Below are positions 32,061-44,384 of a stretch of 64,000 bases of DNA, one piece after another. The stretch comes from Hevea brasiliensis (lineage: Eukaryota; Streptophyta; Magnoliopsida; Malpighiales; Euphorbiaceae). Made by a program: the position numbers and the translations under genes. Numbering within the stretch: position 1 is the stretch's first letter; each line of letters starts with the position of its first letter. The stretch spans positions 74,992,668 to 75,056,667 of the forward strand of contig NC_079505.1 of the NCBI RefSeq assembly GCF_030052815.1, in the 5' to 3' direction. The notes below the pieces were generated by a model, which worked only from the letters and a program-made list of their open reading frames with translations, did not search any database and was not told the origin of the DNA.

Positions 32061-33686
32061 GGACACACCTTCAGAAGGTATGTCTATATCTTGTTATTTA
32101 GATACTGATGATGCTCATAGTTCATCTACAGCTTGGGTTTTAGATACTGATGCAAGTTCTCACATTTCTTATGATATACAGGAACTAGCAAACAGTAGCA
32201 GCTTACATGCTCGAGATGTTAGACTCCGAATTGGCGATGGCTCAACTTTTGAAGCTTTAGCCATAGGATCTAAATCTTTTTATATGTGTGGACATATTTT
32301 GTGTTTAAATAATATTTTGTATGTACCTGATGCATTTAAGAACATCATTTCTATATCTATTTTGACTAAAAATGGTTATGAATTTCAGTTCACAAATGAT
32401 GTTTGCAATATTTATTTTGGAAATAAATATGTTGGCTCGGGTTATATGTATGATGGTCTTTATTATTTGGATAATAATGATAAACACAAATTGAATGCAA
32501 GCAATCTAAATGAATGTAATGCCATTATGAAAATCAAATCTAGTTTAAAACATCTTTGGCACTTAAGATTAGGTCATGTTGCAGAAGATAGGATTGCAAA
32601 GCTGGAGAAAATAGAGATTTTATCCTCATTAGGTTCTGAACCTAATCCAACTTGTGAATCCTGCTTTCAGGGCAAAATGACTAGATCACCCTTTGTTGGA
32701 CAAGAACTAAGAGCTGAAAATATTTTGGAGCTAATACATAGTGATGTATATGGTTCATTTAGGGAAATGGCTAGAGGCGGTTTTCATTACTTTATTACCT
32801 TTACTGATGATAAATCAAGGTTTGGGTATTTGTATTTGATGAAATACAAACATGAATCCTTTGAAAAGTTCAAAGAATTTAAATCTGAAGTAGAAAATCA
32901 AACAGAAAAAAGTATTAAAACTCTTCGATCAGATTGTGGAGGTGAATACTTAAGTACTAAATTTAATGAAGACTTGAAAGAGTATGGCATTGTTTCCTAG
33001 TTGACTCCTCCAGGAATGCCACAGCTGAATGGTGTATCTGAAAGGAGAAATCGTACCCTATTAGATATGGTACGTAGTATGATGAGCTATACTGATATGC
33101 CAATCTTTTTTTGGGGATTTGCATTAGAATCGACTTTGCATATTCTGAATAGGATTCCATCAAAATCAGTATTTTCCACACCTTATGAGATATGGCATGG
33201 AAGAAAATCAAGTCTTAAGCATATTAAGATTTAGGGTTGTCCAACTTATATCAAAAAGTTGAACACTGATAAATTGGAAATCAGATCAGAAAAAGGTCGA
33301 TTTGTTGGATATCCAAAAGAAAGTTTTAGATATTATTTTTATTTGCCTACATCACAAAAGGTTGTGGTAAGCAGAGATGCCATATTTCTTGAACAACAGT
33401 TTATTCAAGAAGGTGGCAAAGGAAGGCAAATAGAGTTAGAATTGGAGAATTCTGACCAACCAACAGATCAAATGGATATAGATTCATTTAGTCAACCTAC
33501 ACCTATTGATGAAACATCTACAGTAATTCCTGGCAGGTCAACCAGGATATCTCACCCACCAGTGAGATATGGTTTTCTTCATGAAGATGAACAAGAGTTG
33601 TTTACTCATGAAGAAGTAGATCATGGAGATGATCCACTTACCTATGAAGAAGCTATATGATCCACTTACCTATGAAGAAGCTATAT
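32061..33686 (+). pseudogene. Copia protease and integrase, broken
   Basis: The protease motif reads WVLDTDASSHI; the usual Gly of the D-T-G triad is Asp, which should abolish activity. Integrase follows: LWHLRLGHV and CESCFQGK give the zinc site, and the catalytic acids are in IHSDVYG, LRSDCGGEY and GVSERRNRT. TAG at 32998-33000 falls between the second and third acids and TAG at 33232-33234 follows (a Trp codon in the family). The frame then continues through FVGYPKESFRYYFYLP to 33658, where an exact 28-bp tandem duplication shifts it. Confidence 0.9.
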
Positions 33687-35127
33687 TAGATATAGACTCT
33701 TCAAAAATGGATTGAAGCTATGAAATCCGAAATTGATTCCATGTATAAGAGTCAAGTTTGGGATCTTGTTGACCCACCTGAAGGTATTGTACCTATAGGG
33801 AATAAATGGATTTTCAAGAAGAAAATTGGTTTTGATGGAAAGGTAGAGACTTATAAAGTAAGGCTAGTAGCGAAAGGATTTCGCCAAAGGCAAGGAATCG
33901 ACTATGAGGAGACTTTCTCGCCTATTGCCATGCTTAAATCAGTTAGGATTCTATTAGCAATAGCTGCATACTATGATTATGAGATTTGGCAGATAGATGT
34001 CAAAACAACTTTTCTCAATGGATACATTGAAGAAAACATTTTCATGGAACAACCTAGGGATTTTGAATCCCAAGATGGTTCTAAGGTATGCAAGCTAAAG
34101 CAATCCATTTATGAGTTGAAATAAGCTTCAAGAAGTTGGAACATCCGTTTTGATGAAGCCATTAAATCATTTGGTTTTATAAAAAATGTGGATGAACCAT
34201 GTGTATATAAGAAGGTTAGTGATAGTGCTATCACTTTCCTTGTCTTATATGTGGATGACATTCTGTTAATAGGTAATGACATAGGTATGTTGACAACTGT
34301 CAAGGTATGATTGTCAAATACATTCTCCATGAAAGACTTAGGGGAGGTAACCTATATTCTTGAAATTTGCATCTATAGAGATAGAGCGAAAAGAATAATT
34401 GGTTTATTCCAAAGTCTATACTTGGAAAAGGTGTTAAAGAGGTTTAACATGCTTGATTACAAGAGAGGATTGTTACCAATGAGACATGGTATACATCTTT
34501 CTAAAGAGATGTCTCCAAAGACACCTGAAGAAAGAGATAAAATGGCTAGGATTCCATATGCTTCGGCTATTGGAAGTTTGATGTATGCAATGATGTGTAC
34601 TAGGCCGGACATCGCACATGCTGTTAGTTTGATTAGCAAGTTTCAATCTAATCCAGGTTTGGAACACTGGATAGCTGTCAAGAATATCCTTAAGTACTTG
34701 AAAAGAAATAAGGATTTATTCTTGATTTATGGAGGTGGTGACTTGCAATTGGATGGTTATACTAATTTTGATTTCCAATCAAATATCGATGATAGAAAGT
34801 CTATTTCTGGGTTTGTGTTCATTTGTAATGGAGGTGCAGTTAGTTGGAAGAGTTTCAAACAGAGTACAACTGCTGATTCCACTATAAAGGTCGAGTATAT
34901 TGCTGCATCAGATGCTGCAAAAGAGGCTGTTTGGATAAAGAAGTTCGTGACAAAACTCCGGTCTCACCAGAAATCTAAACACATAGAAAGGCACTACCAT
35001 ATTATTAGAGAGATAGTTGGGCGAGGCGATGTAGCCATGCAGAAAATAGCATCAGCTGAAAATCCAGCTGATCCATTCACTAAGGCTATCACAAGCTCAG
35101 TTAGACCGACATATTGAGAAGATGGTC
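33687..35127 (+). pseudogene. Copia reverse transcriptase and RNase H, broken
   Basis: RVT_2 is recognisable from KSEIDSMYKSQVWDLV through KARLVAKG-type context (here KVRLVAKGFRQRQGIDYEETFSP), WQIDVKTTFLNG and FLVLYVDDILLIGND. Stops: TAA at 34122-34124 and TGA at 34308-34310. RNase H has GYTNFDFQSN and IAASDAAKEAVWIKKF. The segment that normally carries the next catalytic Asp is missing, since FVTKL runs straight into RSHQKSKH. A frameshift near 35095 alters the last residues. Confidence 0.9.
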
Positions 35128-35569
35128 TGTGACACCCCTTACCCGTCTACAGTGTAGCTGAGCAAGATATGCCACATAGTATACTGGAACACCATAACTT
35201 ATCCCATTGATATTTATCCATACTTAATTTAATTATTTATAGTTATTAAGTGAAATTTATGAAATTGATCTCATTTAGATCATTTATTGAAATTATAAAT
35301 TAATTTGCGATTCCGAAAATTTTATAGATAATCCGGCAGAGTACCGACTAAAAATGGAGAAAAAAGTTCTTCGGAACCTGTAGAAAACACTTCCAATAGT
35401 TGTTCAAATCATAACTCCAATTATCACATCAATTTTCAACAATTTCTCAATAATTCCTCCATTTGTCATTCATTCATTCATTTCACATTATCATCATGCT
35501 CAAATCATAAATAAATACTCATATGTTATTTATAAACACAAGGTTATAAATACTTACATTAATATAAAA
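35128..35569 (+). repeat. 5' part of a Ty3/gypsy (chromovirus-like) LTR
   Basis: Starts TGTGACACCCCTTACCCG, a common beginning of Tekay/Del-type LTRs, and contains CCGGCAGAGTACCG and TTCTTCGGAACC, words typical of that group. It is cut by the Athila fragment at about 35570. No ORF. Confidence 0.6.
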
Positions 35570-36485
35570 TTATATTACATAGGTTTCAAGTATACATGAT
35601 AAAATAAGAGGTATGCGAATATCCTCTTCCATTTCAAGAACCACAAAATCCACAGGAATAAAAAATTTTCCAACCTCCAATGGCACATTCTCCAAAATTC
35701 CCACTGGATATTTGATAGATCTATTAGCTAGTTGCAAAGAAATGGTGGTGGGCTTCAAATCTCCTACCTTCAGCTTTTCACAAATGGAGAGTGGCATCAA
35801 GCTTACACTAGCTCCAAGATCACACAATGCCTTTTCAATACTAGTATCCCCAATGTGACAAGGAATAGAGAAACTCCCTGGATCCTTCAATTTTGGTGGA
35901 AGTTTATTTTGTAAGAGAGCACTACACTCCTCTGTTAATGCCACAGTTTCATAATCTTCTAATCTCCTCTTGTTTAATAAAATTTCTTTCAGGAATTTAG
36001 CATATGAGGGCATTTGAGAAATTGCATATGTAAATGGAATGTTGATGTATAACTTCTTCAAAACTTCCAAAAATTTCCCGAACTGCTTATCTAGCTTTGC
36101 TTTCTGAAACCTCTGAGGATATGGCAATGGTGGCTTGTATGGTGGTGGAGGCACATACTTTTCCTCTTCTTCTTTTTCAATTTCCTTCTTCTTGTTTGCT
36201 TCCTCATTAACTTCATCATGATTCATAATAGATTCATTTTTGTCTTCATCTTCTTTCTTCTTTTCCTCTTCTACCTTATCTTTCTCTTTTTCTCCCAAAA
36301 TTTTCCCACTCCTTAGGATCACTGCCTTGCAATGTTCTCTAGGATTCTCTGGTTGACTTGGAAGTTTTCCTTGTGCTTTGCTGGAAGAGCTTGCTTGTTG
36401 AGCTATTTGGTTTTCCAACATCCTGTTATGAGTGGCAAGCTGGTCTATCCTTGAAGTTAATTGTTGAATCATTTCTCCTTGTTTC
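35570..36485 (-). pseudogene. Athila-type gag C-terminus and protease fragment
   Basis: A minus-strand frame of 300 codons. The coiled start (MIQQLTSRIDQLATHNRMLENQIAQQ) matches the gag end of the copy at 15901. A Lys/Glu-rich linker, the PPPPYKPPLPYPQRF box and the aspartic protease motif CDLGASVSLMPLSI follow. DLGAS replaces the canonical D-T-G, which is usual for Athila. The family motif after IPLIL is lost at 35570. 36364-36485 is identical to 15901-16025. Both ends are abrupt junctions with gypsy sequence. Confidence 0.85.
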
Positions 36486-37846
36486 TGTTCAGATGGAACT
36501 TATAGTTTCAAGGGTTCCTATCCATCCAGAATGAGCAATTTCCTACTGAGGCTGGTGGGGAATGATAATGTTCTGATAGTTAAGTTGGGAAAGGGGATAC
36601 AAAAAGAATTTTCTATGGTTAATTATAAGTGTTACAACAGGTGAAGAATGTACTGGTAGCAGTAAACCGTAAGGTTAGAATTCCCGAAGTAATGGAACTA
36701 GTAATCAAGATAAGACTAAGAAATAAAATGAAAGTTAAAGTTGATGATGGGATGGATATCCTTGAAGGAAAAAGGTATAAGGGTGAAATAGGACTAAGAT
36801 TAATGAATAAGTACAGCAGGTTGAAAAGATATCAACAATACCAGAAATAGGAAAAAGGAAGTGGATAAGATCCAAAGGACAGGAAGAAAGCTCGGTAGAG
36901 CTAGTTATAATGATGAGGATAAGAAGGGATAAGTATGCTAGGAACACACTAAGAGATGTTTAAAACAAGTTATTATGAGATGATAGATTAAAGAAGTAGT
37001 AGAGCCTCGATCTAAGTGCCAATGTGTCAGAAATAGGCCACATACTAAGAAGCTTTAGAAAGAAGTCTAGATATTCTCATTCCAGAGGAGGAGTGACAAT
37101 TGATAAAGTCGCATGGATTGAGTTGTCAGGGAATATAAACACTTTTGTTATATAAGAGAAGAGACCCAGTTCACTTTCTAATATTGATAAATGGTACACT
37201 TAGTCCTTAGAGGGAACTCTACCTAACTAGTTACATAAGATGGACAGAGGTTAGTCTAAGTACCTTAGTAATGACACAAATAGATTAGAAATTTGAAGTA
37301 TCATGGGAGTGAGAAGATTTATAGATATTGACCACTGAGGTCATAAGAAGAGTGAAGATCTCAAACAAGATGCCTAGATTAGGTGCTACAGGAAAGCTAC
37401 TCATAGGATACCATGGAATAAGGAACATAAGTTATGTCATTGGGGAAACAGAGATTATTGAAACAAAGGAATGAGGACTGAAGTCACCAAGAGACATGTT
37501 GGGACGTAATAAAAGTGAGGTAAGCACCAAAGTTGATTGAAGTTATGAGACATCAAGTCAAGAACAGTGAGGTATAGCGAATACTTAAAATGTTAGAAAA
37601 ATGGTTAATGAATAGTTACAAGATAAAAGCCCTCTAGAAAGAGATGATGACAAATAGGACACTATAGTAGAATCAGAGAGCGGTAGAATGTCATATATAA
37701 TATACGAAGAGTTTGAAGAATAAATATTTTACCAATCTCGGCATAGCTGGAGGAGTAATGATTGCACTTGTTCTAATAATCTTCTTTTCCTTATTTCTTT
37801 GTTTATTCGAAAATTTGAGGACGAATTTTTCTTAAGGGGGGAAGAA
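36486..37846 (+). other. Degenerate 3' internal part of a chromovirus-like gypsy element, with purine tract
   Basis: No ORF over 75 codons, many stops, but the end reads ATTTGAGGACGAATTTTTCTTAAGGGGGGAAGAA. That is the familiar pol end and polypurine tract (AAGGGGGGAAGAA, 37834-37846) of Tekay/Del-type elements, directly before the LTR at 37847. Most of the rest is presumably decayed pol. Confidence 0.6.
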
Positions 37847-40362
37847 TGTAACAATCAGAAAAAAAAAAGATGGGACTTTGGTGTGTGATAGTGGATTTCC
37901 ACTGTCACTGCCAGCTTTTTTTTTTTTAAAAAAAAAAAAAGTGGGGGTCAAAAATCAGGAGGAGGACCCCCCCCCCCCCTAATTTCTCTTCTCTCCTCTC
38001 CTCCCCTCTCTTCTTCTTCTTTCCTTCTCCGGTGACCGGCCGGCAACCTCCCAAGTGGCTCCCCACCTAGCCGGCGACCCTCCGACGACGGCCAGACACC
38101 AGAAACGGTGGCAAGAGAGGGAGAAGAGAGAGAAAACGCGCCGCTGATGGCGATGGCTTTCCGTGCGATTCGGCTTCATCAAGCGTCAATCGAGGCGGTC
38201 GGTGGCGTTGGAAAGCTTGTTCCGAGACTTTTCTTTTGATACCAATTTTGCGGCAAATGGAGGTTAGATGAGTGAGATATGGAGGAGAGAAATTTCGGGT
38301 TTTTCAAGCTTTTTCGTCAGATCTAGGACGATTCGACCGTTGGATCGACGATCCAAGACCACCTATGGACTGAGGAAGAGGAGAGGAACATGATGGTATG
38401 ATCAGATCCGACAAATGTCGCCGGCGACGGGGCCAAACCGCCGTGCTGTGATGGTTCCGTGATAGCTCGTGGGCTTTGGAGATGATTCAACTTCCAGAGG
38501 CTTTCTCATAAATTTTTGAAATTTTTGAGACACAGATAAACTTCGGGTAAGACTATTTTCATTATTTCTCTGTCTGTGAAGCATAAATACAGTGTTTCTT
38601 AAACAGGAAAAATTGGAGAAAAATTCTAAGAAAAATATATGATGAAAGTAAAATTATTTGGAGATATTCTATGGTGTTTGTTGACTTTTTGAGTGATTGT
38701 AGAATATTTTTGAAAAATATAGATGGATTTTAGTTAGATTTTTAGCATATGGGCATATAAGATTATTTGAAATTAAGATATTTAAATTTTATATGATTGG
38801 TTGAAGCTTGAGGATGGAGGTTTAAATATGTGAATATTGAATTGGGTTAAATTAAGAATATATTAGTTGTTGGAAACTTATGGAAATGAGTAAAATTCTT
38901 GAATAAAATATTCATGGGTGATTAGAAAATTACAATTTATTTTGCAATAGCCTTATAATATTATTAAGGACCGCGGGGCAAAATTTTAAAATTTTTAGAG
39001 CACATTTTGGTAGTTTTTGCAAAAGGGCTAATTATAGGGACTAAAGTGTAATTTTTCAAGTTTATAACTATTGTCTTATTTGGAGGGCCCAGGAGGGGCC
39101 AGGTGATGTTGATGAGATGTGATTGTAGAAATTGAGAATTTAGAAGTGTTATTTGAATCTTTTTGTAGGTTGGGTAGGTCTCAGGTATAGGGGAAACTCT
39201 GCCGGATTTTCGGCATAAATTAGGCTGTATATTGCCTCTTTAGAGTTTTATTCTAACTTAGTACTAATAAATTTATAATTTAATTATTAGGTGATCGAGA
39301 TCAGCTATTTTCCTCCATCCAGCAGCCACAATAGTCCTCGGTGTACTGTGAGTAAAATATTAATTTTAATTGTAATTTCGATATTATTATATGTTCAAGC
39401 ATGCCCATGCATCACTTATAAATATGTATTTATGTAGTTAAACACTAGACACGTTTTATGTTGCATTCATAATTGTTAAAGTGCCATGGATGTTGTTGTG
39501 GTAATTTGGAGCAGTGTGCGTGAGTTAGCGTGCGTATGGTATGGTGTTGGCTATGGACAGGATGGGTAGACACGGCTTGAGATCTTCGCTGGGACCCAGT
39601 CCTTTGGGGTAGACACGGCTTGAGTTCTTCGCTGGGACCCCGATTTGGTTTATTAAGCGAAAGTACGGCTTGAGTTCTTCGCTGGCACAGGTTGGATTAA
39701 GAGGGCTGTATAGGGGATCAGCTCCCATATATGTATTGTTTGACCTTATCGGGTGTGTGAGTGCTCCAAATTGCCTTTTTGATGTGATTTGTATGAAATT
39801 TATGATGATGTTGCATTTCACTCTACAGGGTGCATTAGCTTTAGATAGGTATAGAGATTATGGTTAAAATTGATACTTTACTCTCTGAGTCGAACGCTCA
39901 CTCCTGTTCACCATATTTTTCCAGGTTACAGGAGGAGACATTTTTCAGAATAACCTGTCCCTTTCCTCGCAGGTTATGAAAAGATTACTTAATTGTATTA
40001 TTATTATCTAATTTGTAGTTTAGAACTCCGCATGTACTAGTAGTAGCATTAATTCTATCAGGGACTGCATGAATTTTAGTTTTTGTATTAATAAATGAAA
40101 ATTTTTATGAGTTTTAAATAATTTGTAAATGATGTAACAGGGTTGAGTTGGGCTCCCCTAATTTTAGTTTCTGATAATTACTGGGCTAAGTTGGCCCGAA
40201 ATAAAATTATAACAGTTTAATTTAAATTATTTTATATGATATTGGGCCTAAATTATGGGCCTACTCATGGGTTGAGGAATAGTTAGGCTTACTACGGGCC
40301 TTGGGGGCTTTAGGCTGGCCCAGGTCCTAGTGCCAGTCCGACCCATAGGTTGGGTCGTGACA
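37847..40362 (+). repeat. Ty3/gypsy 3' LTR (about 2,516 bp)
   Basis: TGTAACAATC after the purine tract, to TTGGGTCGTGACA, TG...CA ends. The first 700 bp contain (A)n, (C)n runs and a GC-rich stretch (38000-38450). The 3' half has a triplicated CGGCTTGAG(A/T)TCTTCGCTGG module at 39566-39689. Antisense ORFs in it have no domains. Confidence 0.75.
39566..39689. repeat. Triplicated CGGCTTGAG-TTCGCTGG module in the gypsy LTR
   Basis: GTAGACACGGCTTGAG, then TCTTCGCTGGGACCC, at 39566 and 39609, and a third variant at 39660 after ATTAAGCGAAAG. The same module recurs at 40511-40640 in the partial second LTR. Confidence 0.8.
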
Positions 40363-41353
40363 TATATGTATATATCTATGTAGTTAAACACTAGGCACAT
40401 TTTATATTACATTCTTAATTGATGAATTTCCATGGGTGTTGTTTGTGATAATTTGGAGCAGTGTGCGTGCATTGGCGTGCTTGTGGTGGTGTTGGATATA
40501 GACAGGACGGGTAGACACGGCTTGAGGGATACTTGCTGGGACCCGGTCCTTCGGGGTAGACACGGCTTGAGAGATTCGCTGGGACCCCGTATTTGGTTTA
40601 TTAAGCGAAAGTCTGGCTTGAGATCTTCGCTGGCAGAGGTTGGATTAAGAGGGTTGTATAGGCGATCATCTCTCATATATGTATTGTTTGACATTATCGG
40701 GTGTGTGAGTGCTCCAAATTACTTTTTTGTTGTTATGATCTGAAAATTATGACGATGTTGCATTTCACTTCACAGGGTGCATTAGCTTTAGATAGCTATA
40801 GAAATTATTATTAAAAATTGATATTTTACTCTCTGAGTCGAACGCTCACTCCTGTTCACTTATTTTTTTCAGGATGCAGGAGGTTTATTTTTGAGTTTTA
40901 ACCTGTTCCCATCCCTCACAGGTTGCCTGTTTATGTTATGATATTATATAATTTTTATTTACTCCTAGAATTCCGCATGTGTTAGAAATATTTATTTGAT
41001 TTGGGTTTGTAATATATTTGCCATGTTGGACCTGTAAACTTATTAAATGCATGTATGTTGGATTGGATGAGGGAGCTGACTCCCATTTATTTTAATGACA
41101 TTTGATTATGTGGAGGGTGAGCTGAGCTCCCCAGTTTATTATATATATATTGTGTTTACAGGTCGGGCGAGTCAAAAACTCCCCGTTAAATGGTCCATGT
41201 TATGGCCGGACTCTGTCCAGTTGAATTCTTGAAATTAGGCCCAAATGGGCCTTAGAGTTGGGTTGAGGAATAGTTAGGCTTACTACAGGTCTCGGGGGCT
41301 TTAGGCTGGCCCAGGTTTTAGTGCCGGTCTGACCCATAGGTTGGGTCGTGACA
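40363..41353 (+). repeat. Partial second copy of the gypsy LTR 3' end
   Basis: Homologous to about 39417-40362, beginning in the TATGTAGTTAAACACTAG context and ending TTGGGTCGTGACA. Diverged and slightly longer. It lies head-to-tail directly after the first LTR, so it is either an unequal-recombination product or a neighbouring element's LTR end. Confidence 0.8.
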
Positions 41354-41722
41354 CATGCACTATTTATATACACTTTAATTAATTTTATATATATCCCGAT
41401 ATAAATATTTAATTTAATAATTATTATACTCATTCTCATATGAGTTTAAACTTATATTAAATGCACTCTTTAAAAATATATATTTCTATAAATAGATACA
41501 TTATAAAAGATATTAGTGAATCTATATATATATATGCTTTCCTTATTTATAATTTTAATATATATTCATGGCTCTAATTAATTAAATAAAATATATATTT
41601 TATTAAATATAAATCTCATATTTTTGTGGAAACCCATATATATTTATTATTATTTTATTTTAATTAGCTAACAATAATTTAATATATTTATAAAAAAAAT
41701 ATTTTATTGAATGGCCTGCTTA

Positions 41723-41757
<35 letters not shown>

Positions 41758-41961
41758 TATTTTTGAAATTAAATATATATCTGCAATCTGAACAACCCAG
41801 TTCAATAATAATTCTTATCCCATTATATAGCTAATAGAACTTTTCAAATATATATACTCTAATCATCTCTTTCTGCTAAACTTTGCTCTCAAGCCTGTTT
41901 ATCACCTCATTTTTCTACCAAATACTCTCAACAGATATTTTTATCATCATTTATTTATTGT

Positions 41962-41992
<31 letters not shown>

Positions 41993-42276
41993 TACAATTT
42001 ATAATCTGATGTGCGCAGAGAATTCATAAATTCTTACTTCTCTATTCATCACCTTGGATTCTATTTTCAAGGTAAAAATTCTCTTTCTTTGTTCAATAAT
42101 GGGTGAATTTGATTTTATTTTCTTTCTTTGATCTGTTACAACTACTCTAGAAATTCATTTTTTTTCTTTGATCATTGGTATTGAATTGGGCTAATCATGA
42201 TTACTGTTGAATAATAGCTTATTTTTATTAAAAAAAAAAGAATATATAAAACGTTTCCTCTTTGCTGATGCTTGTA

Positions 42277-42327
<51 letters not shown>

Positions 42328-43737
42328 AGTTGGCTCCACGTCCCTATCGCACCGAATGCACCGAAACCAACCCCACGTCCCTGTTCGTCCATATATATAT
42401 ATATATGTTATTTTATTTTATTATTATTATTTGATATTTTCTTTAATATTTTGAGTGTGTAGGAGATATAAATATTCAATCTGTCAGTTGAAATTATCTC
42501 CCTTCCATTGAAAATAACTATTATCTTGGAGGTTCCAGGTGAGTGGTAATTATAGTACATAACACCGTTTTAGTCCCTTTTAAAATTTTTTAGCATTAAA
42601 TTTTTTATTAAATGAAATTTTAAATCAATATTTTAACAATTATTTTATATGTAATTTTCTAGGGTTTTACTTTATTATTGAATTTTATTCCGATTTAATT
42701 AAATAATTGATTTTGTCAATTATCTCTGCATTAGAGCCATTAGGATTCCGGAAACAGGCCTTTTATATCTTTATATTGATTGATATCTGACTATAAAATT
42801 TACCGATGCGTCACATTGAATTTATTCGAGATTAATTTGATCTTATTGACTCTCTGAAATTATTGAAATAAACTATTGGAATTGCACTATCAGTTATTAT
42901 TTGCTCTCTGAATTTTTTTGTTGATTTTGATCGATTTGTACAAATTGATTTTACATTTTGAATTGGCTTTGTGCCCGATTCTATATCATTATCCGCCCAC
43001 CGTGTGGACTATCACGGTATTAGGTTGCATTATTGAGTCATGCATCATTACAATTTATGGTTTGCATGAGTATCATATGCATTGATATCTGTGAAAGAGG
43101 AGAAAGGTATCTAATATCTGGTAACGCGCTTACCATCTGGCCTTTGGTGATGTAGGGTATCATCACCCTGGTATACTGTACCATAAAATTTTATTGAATG
43201 AATTTCTTTTATATATATTTTTTATGAAATTATTTTATTAATGATTTTGATAGAATGAGCATGATTTTATTGAATAGAAAATTTATTGTGAAATTAATCA
43301 AGCGTCTGTCTATTCCTGTTATGTTGTGTGCTATAATTATCATTCACTGAGTATTAGCTCAAACCACTTTTTCTCTGTTTGTTATCTATTTCAGATCAGT
43401 AGAATTCTGTAGCTGATTCAAATTTTCAGTCCATTTTCTAGAGAAAGACAATCTTTGATTTGTTCTCATGGTATGCCGAATTCATGTTTCTTCGAGCTAA
43501 TAATTAGTTTAGTTTATTGAATAGTTTAAGTTTTCATTTAAAATCTGTAGAGACTCCGCAGTTTACTTATGGGATATTTATGATGTTTATTCAGTATTTT
43601 ATTTATTTAGATTTTATTTATTTTTTTGGGATTAGTAAGTGACAATATATTTATTTAAGATACTCTGATAAGGCTTGCATGATTTAATAATACTTAAATT
43701 ATGCGCCGGTCGCGACACAGAATTTTGGGTCTTGACA
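41354..43737 (+). repeat. LTR-like segment of another gypsy element, with microsatellites
   Basis: Ends GCGCCGGTCGCGACACAG ... GGTCTTGACA, the type of terminus seen in chromovirus LTRs. CGCGCTTACCATCTGG and GTAGAGACTCCGCAG are further words of that group. No TG start is found at 41354, so the 5' part is elsewhere, possibly 35128-35569. (TA)n runs at 41721-41757 and 41962-41986. No genes. Confidence 0.5.
42279..42323. repeat. (AC)n microsatellite, 45 bp
   Basis: Uninterrupted AC dinucleotide run. Small ORFs across it are artefacts of the repeat. Confidence 0.97.
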
Positions 43738-44384
43738 ATTTCAAATTCTATTATCCAAATATAAGTCAATAAATTTTAATTTTTAAATACATATTAAATA
43801 GAAATATATTAACAAGTTAATAAATAAATTATTATTTAAAAAAAAAGTGATCTATAATTTAAGACAAATATTTTTTTTTAAATTAAAACAAATGAAAATG
43901 AAAAGTAAATAATAAAGAGTTTTTTTTTTTTTCAATTGATTTAATACTTCCAATTACAGTTAACAATATTCCATTGGATTCCTTATTACCAAATCAAAAT
44001 TCTTCCATTGGATTCCCAAACTCAAAAGCTTGGCAACCAAATTTTCAAATTTTAAATGAATTTACCAGATTAAGGTGTGGTTTAGCATAAATGGATTTTA
44101 TAAAATTTTGTGAAATTAATTTATAAATATAAAATTAAAATATTTAATTTAAATGAAACTTCATTTACAATTCTTAATAATTAATTCAATAAATTTTCTT
44201 ATAAATAAATTAAATTTTATTAAAATTGATAAAATTTATAAATAAATTTCAAACTTAAATTTATGTATATTTTAAATGATAAAATTACACTATCTTATTA
44301 GATATTATTCTATTTTATTTTTTCTTTTAATTTACTTTCTCTCATTTTATTTATATAGTAGAACATATTTAGTTTGAATAGACG
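43738..44384. other. AT-rich spacer
   Basis: About 650 bp with homopolymer runs. I see no gene or recognisable element. Confidence 0.5.

Larger units (their letters stand above)
27220..35127 (+). mobile_element. Ty1/copia retrotransposon, decayed, 3' LTR missing
   Basis: Order: 5' LTR 27220-29293, initiator tRNA-Met primer site 29296-29307, leader, gag from 30826 (interrupted by a TRIM), zinc knuckle, protease, integrase, RT, RNase H to about 35127. Integrase before RT is the copia order. No second LTR follows; a gypsy LTR starts at 35128. Stops at 30835, 31999, 32998, 33232, 34122 and 34308, a 28-bp duplication at 33631-33686 and a deletion in RNase H make it non-functional. The five bases before it, CCTAT, also follow the LTR fragment at 19538. 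Confidence 0.9.

Noticed and set aside
42207..42462. ORFs encoding His-Thr repeats
   Set aside because: Translation of the (AC)n run at 42279-42323.
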